From the NCBI GenBank assembly GCA_003427395.1, contig BFEA01000350.1, positions 1,159,511-1,190,608 of the forward strand: a DNA stretch of 31,098 nucleotides, read 5' to 3'. Below are positions 9,494 to 18,266 of this stretch, one piece after another. This stretch comes from Chara braunii. Its lineage: Eukaryota; Streptophyta; Charophyceae; Charales; Characeae. The position numbers and the translations under genes were made by a program. Each line of letters opens with the position of its first letter. Position 1 is the stretch's first letter. The notes under the pieces are model-generated. The model was not told where the DNA came from. It saw nothing but the letters and a program-made list of their open reading frames with translations, and did not search any database.

Positions 9494-10023
9494 CTAGTAC
9501 CGGAGGCGAGACCAGGAAGTATCAGCTAGTCGGGAGAGCAAAAATTGAAGGGTCCCTTGTGCGAGCTAGGGTAGAAGTGATACAATATGAAAGGCTGAGT
9601 CAGGAGGAAGAAGTTGAGGCAACTAGAAAAGCAATTAAAGAAGCTATAATCTGCGTTATCTGGAAGGCGGCGGACGAACTCCGATCGGCAAAGATTGAGA
9701 TGTGTACGACGCAATTTGAAGTAGAGCAACTTTTCAGGGAATGAAGAGAGACTATAGTGTAGGCAAAGACTAGACTAAGGGAGGACGTTCGCAAGCCTGA
9801 AGAGTTTTCCAACGATGTGATTGACGTAGTTTCCCTAAGAACCTTGGAGGCTAACTTGCGTTATACGAAGGCTCTGTTGACCACTGCTTTGGTAATCAGG
9901 GCGGAAAGACAAGACACTGACTTCGAAGAGTTGCTATAATTGTTGGACGAATCTACTGAAAGGATCCTAGTCGTTTTAAGGAGTGTGGCCGAAAGTCAGA
10001 CAGGGTGTTCAAGGATTAGTTAG
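9490..10023 (+). pseudogene. Pre-gag coding region, segment 8 (unknown helical protein)
   Basis: It starts at an ATG and runs to TGA 9742-9744. The same frame then carries clear protein-like sequence to TAG 10021-10023, interrupted by TAG 9760-9762 and TAA 9937-9939. The content is mostly helical and charged (SQEEEVEATRKAIKEAI, VSLRTLEANLRYTKALL). Its beginning (KIEGSLVRARVEVIQYE) may be a further diverged B-like unit. The protein is followed five bases later by the gag ATG. No family is recognised. Confidence 0.5.
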
Positions 10024-10028
10024 GAAGG

Positions 10029-12127
10029 ATGGACGGAGAAGGAGCTTATCTAACCTCGATAGGGGGTGAAGTGAAAACACAGGAATCGAGAACGAATAGT
10101 CCAGACAGAAAAATGAGCGTCGACGTGGACAATGACGCGGAGAGAATAAGGAGGGTCTTAAGAGAACTAGATACTCGTGTCAAGGAGTCGGAGGGACGGA
10201 GCTCTAGGAGCGAAGGCTGGAGGAAAGAAGCTTTGAGCAGGACAAAGATGACAAGGTTTGTGGATCCTGGGGTAAGAGAACGTCATAGAGAGGTCGCGAG
10301 TGAGCCTTACAGGAGGGACCCTTATTCCATGGGGTATGCGCCAGACACTTATGTGTCTCCCTTCCTAGGGGCCCCAGCGTTACAATCTCCCGGACTGGCT
10401 GAGATTCAGACAATCTTTACAGGGAAGAATGTCACGGAATTCCTAGATGATTGGGAAGTGTTAGGAATGCGAGCAGAATGAAGTGATCAAGATATGATAG
10501 TGAACTTCCTCCACCATACAACCCTAAAGATAGACCGTGAAGTGAGAGACACCATCCCAGATAATTGGCGCTGGTTGACGTTCAAGGAGAGAGTTGCCCG
10601 AGTCTTCATATGTGACGAGACCTCTTACTCAATAGACGACTTAAAAAGGATGAAGAAGCAAGAAGATGAGAGTCTAGTGGCGTTTGCGAGGAGATACGAG
10701 AAGGCGTCTAATCCCCTCGTAGAAGGAGGGTTTATGGGGAAGATGGAGCGATGCGGGATATTTTTAGAGTCCTTATCTCGAGAGAAACGTGATAAGATCA
10801 TGAGGGATCTTCCGTCCAGGGTGGTGTTCGGTCAAGTCAAGCTTTTAGTCCACGACACAGAGAGACAAAGCGATAAAGCACACCTCGCAAGGATCCTCGA
10901 CAAACTAGGGAAGGAAGTAACTGCGGACAATGGGGGAGGAAGGCCTCAGTATGAGGATAGAAGACCCCGAATTGAAGGAAGAGATGTCAGCACAGGCTCG
11001 CCTAGGAGGGGGGAGTCGATCAGAGGCGATAGCGATTGGAAGAAAGAAGGAAGAGGAGATTGGAAAAGGAACGACGGAGAATGGGAGACTTCTTCCAAGT
11101 GGTCCAACATTAAAGATAACCGGTGGAAGCCGAAGAAAGAGATAGAGGTTAGGAGGTCTGAAAGACGAGAGGAGGAGATGGAGAAGCAGATAGAAGTTCT
11201 GAAGGCTGCGGTGGAGAAGTTACAAAGTAGTAATCAAAGAAAGGAAGAGACCCCGACTCGAGCCGCTCCCCGAACGGAGAATCGCGGGGACCCTAGTCCG
11301 AAGCGGACTTGGAATAGTAACGCCTGTATCTACTGTGGGGATGAGGACCACCAAAAGAGAGACTGTCGTGCGTTGATGGAAGCCCTGACGGAAGGCATCA
11401 TCGAGTTGGATGATCGAAAGTATGTGATGTGGACGGATGAAGGAAAGCCAGTACCCTTCTTACCCTCGATGAAGATCAATGTAGATATCAGGAGACGAAG
11501 GATGAATGAGGCAAAGGGGAAACAAAAACAAGAGTCATCGGCAGCGAAGGTTTCCCGAGTAACATTTGAGGAGGATCTTGAAGAGCTACCGGAAAGTCAT
11601 GGGATGACGATTTCTTCTATTAAGTTTGAAGATACAGAGGATAATGGTAAAGTTTACATTTGCACTCAGGGTGTTGGCGAATCAAGTAAAGGAAAGAAAA
11701 AAGACCAAGACCAACCAATGATGGATGAGCAAGTGGAGTCGCCCAAGTCACCTCAGTCTCATAGAAAAAGAGGGGCCAAAAAGTTTCACTTAAAAAGTTC
11801 ACTGGATGAGGTAGATTTGAGGGAGCCGTTAAGGAGGGCTATGGATATGCCCATTCCTATTACCTTGAAAGAATTCATAGCCAGTTGTGGACCAGCGCAA
11901 GATGAGCTAATAGGAATGATGAAGAAGGCTAAGGTACCACTAGCGGAGACTGCGGCTTCAAGCGAGCCAAAGATAGAAACGAAGACATCCGTTCTAGCGG
12001 CAGAGAAAGGAGGAGTAGAGCATGTAGAAACCAATGATGGTGGAGGTGATTATTTCTATGTTCTTGGTAGTGGGAAGTTGAACGCCACCATCAATGGGAT
12101 AAGGATGGAAGCTATAGTAGACGACGG
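10029..12127 (+). pseudogene. gag: gag polyprotein with start of aspartic protease
   Basis: One frame from ATG 10029 runs to the breakpoint at 12127, with an internal TGA at 10479-10481. The capsid-like (retrotransposon gag) domain spans about 10400-10910: FTGKNVTEFLDDWEVL, FKERVARVF, LVAFARRYEKA. A long charged Arg/Glu/Lys region follows, then a CCHC zinc knuckle C-x2-C-x4-H-x4-C at about 11323-11364 (CIYCGDEDHQKRDC). After another charged linker comes a protease-like start (LGSGKLNATINGIRMEAIVDDG) at about 12063-12127. The catalytic motif reads D-D-G rather than D-S/T-G. The protease stops here: from 12128 the frame enters unrelated DNA and ends at 12191. Gag and pol were probably one reading frame in the parent element. 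Confidence 0.85.
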
Positions 12128-12718
12128 TGTCGGGCGCATCGGTTCGGCACCACACGCGGCAGCAATGGACCCTCTCGGCCGCGTCACGTAGGAGTTGGAC
12201 CAACCTTGCCGCGAACACACAAATGGAGCTTCCTTAGGCCGCTCCGGCCGAGTGCGCCAGCCATACCTCTCGCGAGCCCCTACGGCAGGATAGGGCTTAC
12301 GCGAGGCACAACTTACCTCCACCTTACGGGAGTTGTCACCTCTCTTCGATGGGCGTATCCCCGCCGAGCTATTAGTCCACAGTACGAAAGCTACTCAGTT
12401 GCAATCGCAGAGGTGGACCGGCCGAGGGCGTTTCTCGTTCGCTGTAGCATAGGGGGTACGCGCGGTAATACGCCTATCGGACCCGCACGCGAACCGACAT
12501 CTTGGGGGGTTGAAGTCCCAAGCGCGGCCCGTAGTCGGTCGACTAGGACGCATCCCAGACACCATGCGCACACCACTTTACGAACACAAAAATAAAACCC
12601 ACACACGCACGTACAACACGACACAACACAAACAACGCGACAATGCCCCTAGTCCCTCGGTAGCCAACCCATAACTTTCCGATGCGGAAATCGAATAGGC
12701 GTCGCACGGGAGACTCGG

Positions 12719-12725
12719 TATAAAA
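12719..12725 (+). promoter_or_regulatory. TATA-like site in the 6.1-kb segment
   Basis: TATAAAA in an otherwise GC-rich stretch. A second AT-rich candidate (CATATAAATATATA) lies at about 13197-13210, and a polyadenylation-like AATAAA at 13480. If the segment begins with an LTR at 12128, these would fit a promoter and poly(A) signal. No second LTR copy was found. Confidence 0.25.
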
Positions 12726-13596
12726 CCGCGTGGACGCAGGGCTAACTCATGTCGACTCGCAATGCAAGCGTACGCAAGCGATCGCAGTGATGGCGTACTA
12801 TGTAGTACCCATACTCACGCGATCCTCGTTAATCTCGAGGGTCGCATTCGAAACTCAAGTGTCGGCTGACACGCGCCTTGAGGGTTAATCTCTCGACGCT
12901 GGACAACCGCCATGCGCGTTTGAAGACCACACACCCTCTTCACTCTGTGCACAGTGGGTGGTACACAGGTCCATACCTGTGGTGGCAATCGCTTCTTACT
13001 GCCCTCGAGATGAGTCTCACTCCGGGCCTGGGCGAAAGTTAAGGGGTTCGACTTTGACGGCTGCCACGGACTACAACGTCCAACCATACAAAATCTAAAA
13101 AGTAAGGGGATAAAAGGGGATCTTCCTTTTCTCTCAAACCCATAATCTGTTTAACCCTTACGCGCGGTCACAATAAGCTGCGCGCACGCCCAAGGCACAT
13201 ATAAATATATACATAAGGCTTATTTATATAGGACGATCACTTCTCATAGTCACGGTGGGACTCCTCTCAAACATATATGTATGTAATCGCAGGCAGTCAC
13301 ATCCAGAAGCCGAACCACAACCATACCTACAATCACATCAAAGATTCATCCAAAAGTCCACGCACTACACGGGGTCAACTTCAACCATTCCTTGCACTCA
13401 TACCCCTCGCTTTAGCCATACAAGCCTCACTCGTGCAACTCTTAAATAAATACTCATTACTTTTGTTGGATGGCCATTCAATAAAGTCCGGGTGAAAACA
13501 CAACAAAACAGTTCAATCACAAGGCTAAAGCCTTTAGGTTGAGTGGCAGGAGTGAATTGGAGTTGAATCGTAAACCGACGAATCAACAACTAACCT

Positions 13597-13734
13597 GTTA
13601 TCAGTGATAACATAAGGTGATCCTCGTAGGATCAAGCTGAATCTAGTCCAGGTCCTAAATCAAACGGTCAAGTGGACCTGTAACACAAGACAGGTCAATC
13701 CCCAGACTAAAAGTCCATGGAGAATAGAACTCCA
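13597..13734. repeat. Run of adjacent short hairpins
   Basis: Consecutive perfect inverted repeats are GTTATCA/TGATAAC (13597-13611), TGATCC/GGATCA (13618-13634), CAGGTCC/GGACCTG (13649-13680), CCTGT/ACAGG (13677-13694) and TGGAG/CTCCA (13718-13734). The arms are different in each. Confidence 0.6.
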
Positions 13735-13862
13735 AAACACATTCTCACTCAAGAGTATCTGCCAACCAAGTCTAAGCCAGTGCCCAAAGCAAAGGTAGAC
13801 TAATGGCAGGATCTCCCCTATTCAGGGTGGATTGCCAGAATCGCCACCTGTCAAAATATAAT

Positions 13863-14275
13863 CTAACTCCTATAAATCAAGAAAATTTCGGCAGCGCTTC
13901 CCGTAGGAAAAGTGTCTTCTCATAATTTACATCAGCCCAAATATGAAGCCAAAATTAATCTTTGACTTTCCAAAGTCCAATTTTGTCTAACTCCTTGAAT
14001 TAACAAAAATTTGGGCAGCACTTTCTTTAGGAAAGGAGACTTTCCAGATTTTTACTAAGTCATGTATGAACTTTAGACAAGCTGAACTTTGGTAAGTCAA
14101 AATTTGACTAACTCCTTGTATTTGCAGAAATTTCGGCAGCGCTTCCCGTAGAGAAAGTAGCTTACCAAAATTTATACAAAGCCAAGTATAACAAAAGATC
14201 CTATAAAATACAAGAATCGATCGAAGTAAAATAAACTTAGCTCAGAAAATGCAAGAATCGACCTAACTCCTATCG
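13863..14275. repeat. Tandem array, about 122-bp unit
   Basis: Three units start with AACTCC at 13865, 13989 and 14110. Each contains a variant of TTTCGGCAGCGCTTCCCGTAG and a poly-T end; a fourth partial unit starts at 14265. Copies are diverged but collinear. Confidence 0.8.
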
Positions 14276-14471
14276 CTCTAGCACGTGGCGAGCCTCTAAA
14301 GCAACTACCTGTCAACCTGAAACTCAAACCAAGTAGTAGCCTCACTCAGCCACATGCAATGCCAAACCACAAAGGTAAGTACTCTCGCCACCCCAAGTCA
14401 ACCTTTGCAAACAATAGTTCGTAATCTCTCGATACTTTATTCCCTTATACCCAGCTTACATAGGGCATAAA

Positions 14472-15273
14472 GTCAGGCCGTCCAATCTTATGGAACCTGC
14501 CTGACTCAGCCATTGAATATACACGAACAGGTTGCACAACTACTTCTCTCTTCCTTTTGGGCATATGACTAAGTCGTTCATCTTAGAACAATAGTATCCA
14601 AATTATATATACCTCTCTGAGCTTGGTGTTCAAAAGTCGGGCATAGGACTGAGCCGTTCATCTTAGAACAAGGCCCAGCCTGCCCAGGGTTACCTTAAAT
14701 TATACTCTTAGTTATACTCTCTTCATTTCGTGATAAGTTATAGCTAGGCCGTCCAATCTTATGGAACCCATGCCTGACTAGCCTGTTCATAAATAGGATA
14801 ATATAAAATATAGCCAAAATTTAACCTTTTGGGTTCCAGCATGTGCGAGGCATTGGACCAGACCGTCCAATCTTATGGAACACATCTGGTCCTTTACTAG
14901 GTTCGTTTCTCTCTGATCCACTGTGTGCGGCATGAGTCCAAGGTCATCCAATCTTATGGACATGCCTTGCCCTCAGCGAGAATTAGTCCCTCAGAATGAA
15001 AGAGGAAGGGGCTGAGTCATCCAATCTTATGGACTTGCTCAGGCCCCCTCGATCAAAAACAACAAAAAAAACAAAACAAACCCCAATCAAACATGACAAC
15101 CAAACCCTCCAATCTTATGGTACAGGTTCGGCCCCTGAAAAGTCAGCCACAGTCAAACCCTCACAATTCAGAGCAATCAGACTGTCCAATCTTATGGAAC
15201 TGGTCTGACTCTCCATGCAATTCAAAAATAAAACACAGCGATCAGGCCGTCCAATCTTATGGAACTGGTCTGA
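14472..15273 (+). repeat. Array of ten stem-loop elements with constant core and copy-specific arms
   Basis: The core GTCCAATCTTATGGAAC or a close variant starts at 14480, 14576, 14656, 14751, 14865, 14945, 15017, 15106, 15184 and 15249, 65-114 bp apart. The core is itself a near-palindrome; two copies have the shorter GTTCATCTTAGAAC. The arms flanking the core differ between copies but in most pair within a copy: GTCAGGC/GCCTGAC (first), GGACCAGA/TCTGGTCC (fifth), CAAGG/CCTTG (sixth), GGGGCTGAG/CTCAGGCCCC with one bulge (seventh), TCAGAC/GTCTGA (ninth), TCAGGCC/GGTCTGA with one G-U pair (tenth). In the second and third copies only the core itself pairs well. This compensatory pattern suggests RNA or cruciform structure. 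The sequence between units is AT-rich and not conserved. Confidence 0.85.
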
Positions 15274-15299
15274 CCCCATAAGACCCTACCAAGCTCAAG

Positions 15300-17210
15300 C
15301 AAAACCACCTTTCACCCACCTTTCCCCCTGATGCAAGCCCCTTTCTGTTCGCAATCTGCCTTCAGGCAATCAACAAAACTGAAACTGAGATTGCAAAGGC
15401 ATCCCTTTACTTAGTCTGACTTATGTCCTGCCATTCGAACTTAAGTCAAAATAGGGGCGCATGCAACATACTGAGTCAAACATAGCAAGATGTACAGGTA
15501 GGGGTTATAACTGGGTTTATAGAGGGGAAGCAACAATCACCGTTCAATTCCCTGCCTCCAGAACTCCTTCTGAGTTCCGGCAGAGTTCCCGCAATCGGTG
15601 GGGCGAACCTCCCATAGAGGCCTTGGCGCGGATTACGGGTTGCAATCCCGCCTGCCGCCTTCCTCTCAGAACCAATAGACTAGACTTAGAATGAGAAGGG
15701 CAGAAGCAGGAACATTAAGCTTCTCAGATACAAGAGGGGTGCACTCAGACTCGCGGAGAGGGTCTTGGTTCTTTCAGTCGCCTGAGAGCCCCACAATGGC
15801 AGCCAGACTGACGAAGCTTGGTCAACCCCCGACGCCAAACTAACCAGGTCACCCTCTACCGACCCCTCAATTTGCAGCATCCACCTTCCTTCCCCGACTC
15901 AGTCCAAACGCCGCCTTAGCGCAGGCCGCGATAGCCAACAATCGGTCGGTTGTGGCATGCCGTAATGCCCCACAGTCAACAGTAGGTGATAGCAATGCCT
16001 CAGCAATTAGCAACAACTCGCACTCTGTCGACAGGCGACTTCTTCAGGTCACACCTTGACTGCAGTCAACTCGCTTCACCGCTAAGATGCTCGGCGGTTA
16101 ACATTAAGCCCACAACTTCGCCGCTTACACAACGCCGCTCGGCTTCGGCAGCGAATCCGAAACGCTTATTGAACGAGGGCAGCAGCAAGCAAGACAGTCG
16201 CAGGCTGGCCAAGTCCGATGTCCCCCACAGCCGGGTTATACCCATGCGTTCGGCAGTCACTTAGCCATGGACCGGCAACCACTTCCATCTGTACGCACCC
16301 TTTCACCGAATCAGGTACGTGTCACGACTCCCCGTCCTCTCCCGCGCCTCACTCCTCTACTCAGCGACGTCCCGCATTCTTTCCACGCTGGCCGTAACGC
16401 GAGTCCCCCGTAAAAATGCAGTCACATACATCCTCACTGCAAGGTCCCTTCCGCCTCTTCACCCGGTAGGCTGAGTCGTGCCACACTCGACTGGTAAGTC
16501 TCCTACCCCTGTGGCTCACTTTTTCGAGGACGCTCCACTGTTCAAGTGCCCCGACCAACAGGTGAGTACTCCTCCTGCACGACCGACTTCACACCACTAC
16601 TACACGTAAGTTCTCAACCCTGTGCCTACCCCCGCACCGCTCCCGTCCGATACTACGCCGTTGCCAACTGCAGGAGGGGAAAAATCAATGAATCTTCCAC
16701 TTAAGCGTGGTCAGGTGCATCCGAATCCTGCCCGCTGGCTAGCTCTGCAACCCAACACTGCCTCTCAACTTTCCTGTTTGTCCCGCACCGCCAAATCGAC
16801 CAGGCTAGTCTCTCCCTCTATCTCTCTCTCTCTATGCGCGGCGCAACCGGCCTCATGCTACCCCCACCGATAGGGTGGGTAAGAACGAATACTATTATGC
16901 TAGAATATGGAAAAATGCATTTCTTACCTCCGGCGCAACTTCATTCCGATACTACGCAAAAGACTAACCTCCGCGACTGAGATCTATTTCCACCATTAGA
17001 GTCGCAGTAGGTCAGAACCTCTAAATCCAAACTTCTCTCGATCGATTCCACTTAGAGACGAGCGAGATAGATACCCCTGACTTCCCACTCTTTTTCCACC
17101 ATAGCTCCACGCAGCATCTTCTTCGACTAACTCCTATTCCATTAATCTAACGCTAAAACTAACGTTACTAACATATTCGCCCTACTCTAAAACCCCCGAG
17201 TAGGTTCCTT
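15300..17210. other. Non-coding stretch without recognisable genes
   Basis: Mixed-composition DNA with scattered palindromes, such as CTGTCGACAG at 16025-16034 and TTGACTGCAGTCAA at 16056-16069, and a short CT-rich run near 16810-16835. The frames present are short and without motifs. Confidence 0.5.
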
Positions 17211-17212
17211 CC

Positions 17213-17680
17213 CCGCCCGATTTCATCAAGAAATGGGCGGATTCTACCATTTCCTCCCCGCCATCTTTCTTCCCATTTTCCTGAATGCACCCTGGCGCGG
17301 ATTCCGCCCAGGTTCATTCGCTGTCTTTGCTGCCTTAACGCCCGTTCCTTTTGCCGCTCGGCGCAACCCCTACCTTTACTAACTCTTTCTTATCTCACTA
17401 ATCATTCGAACTAACGACGGATTCGAGTTCGCCTCACCCTCAAATCCCAACCTCGACACCTACCCCACTCGATTCCATCAAGAATCGAGTGGCCTCTCGA
17501 TTTCTCCTCCTCCCATTTTCCTCTTCTCCGCCATAGCCTGGCGCACCCCGTTTTCTCCCTAGCCCCTAAATCACCAACCTACCGCCCAAACTAACCCCAC
17601 CATCTACTTCGCGGTCCCCGAAAACCCCGATCTCACCTCCTCCCCCTTACAATTTCGTGAGGTATCACGTGAGATACCTC
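17213..17680. repeat. Three hairpins with related form and different arms
   Basis: The first, 17213-17240, pairs CCGCCC with GGGCGG and ATTTC with GAAAT around loop ATCAA. The second, 17465-17492, has 11-bp perfect arms CCACTCGATTC/GAATCGAGTGG around CATCAA. The third, 17659-17680, has 8-bp perfect arms GAGGTATC/GATACCTC around ACGTGA. The first two share the ATCAA loop while their arms are unrelated. Confidence 0.7.
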
Positions 17681-17902
17681 CTCCTGACTGCGCCCCGGCC
17701 TTGCCTTCCTGCCATCTCCGACCCCCTCTGTCGAATGTACCCGGGCGCAAACCCGCGCCGGGTTCATTCCCGCTTTTTCCTCATCCCTGCCGGCCTCGCT
17801 TCTCTCTTCCTCAGCAGTTCGCCCCGTCACTACCGCCTTGCCGCTCGCTACCCGCCGCCTCGCTGCCTCAGCGCGTGCACCTGGCCCAACCCGCGTCCAG
17901 GT
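17291..17902. repeat. Second GC-rich hairpin family
   Basis: Arms CCTGG/CCAGG (17291-17312), CCCGG/CCGGG extended by CGC/GCG (17740-17762) and ACCTGG/CCAGGT (17879-17902). The last two enclose an AACCCGCG-like core, and all three are followed by GGTTC-type sequence with ATTC or CTCC. Arms vary and remain paired within copies. Confidence 0.55.
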
Positions 17903-18266
17903 TCGCTCCCGCTCCCTCTCTGCTTCGCCTGCCTAGTGTCGTGGCTGCTGCCTCAGCGCCCATCTCTGCGCTACCTCCGCCCATTCCCTGCGTCGCACCG
18001 CTCCACACCGCCTGGCCAGCCCCGCTGTTCGTAGCTCTGATCCGCTACTCCGCCTCGCTCTCACGACACCCGTCCTCCCGCTGCAGCGCAGCGTTATCTG
18101 GCCAGCCCGAGGACAACCCCTGGGAGGATCCGGCTATTAGCCGGTTCGATAGGTCTTTCGCCCCTATACCCAGGTCCTACGGGCGGTTCTACCCATCTGT
18201 GTGCTACCAGCCTCCGCCTCGCCGACCCCTGCCCCGCTCCTCTATGTGGCTCGGTGCTCCGTTCGC

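Larger units (their letters stand above)
12128..18266. other. 6.1-kb non-coding segment replacing the protease end and RT core
   Basis: Pol homology stops after the protease DDG (12127) and resumes within RT, just downstream of where the YxDD motif should be (about 18267). None of the missing pol sequence is visible inside. The segment starts TGTCGGGCG, the same nine bases as the start of the 3' LTR, but the rest differs. It holds TATA-like sites, a 122-bp tandem array, three families of hairpins and no convincing gene. Ends are defined only by loss of pol homology. It may be a nested element with accompanying deletion, or a recombination product. A simple insertion is excluded because about 250-330 codons of pol, judged by usual Ty3 pol length, are gone. 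Confidence 0.7.

Noticed and set aside
14472-15273. CRISPR-like array of repeats with spacers
   Set aside because: Spacing is irregular (65-114 bp), the repeated part includes paired arms that differ between copies, no cas genes are present, and the context is a eukaryotic retrotransposon.
17701-18266. Pro/Ser-rich N-terminal extension of the RT fragment (about 189 codons in frame)
   Set aside because: GC-rich hairpin DNA is open in several frames here. RT similarity begins only near 18267, so the extension looks like chance readthrough.
12128-18266. Intron between protease and RT, as reported for Ogre elements
   Set aside because: The RT catalytic region is missing altogether, so removing this segment would not give a complete pol.
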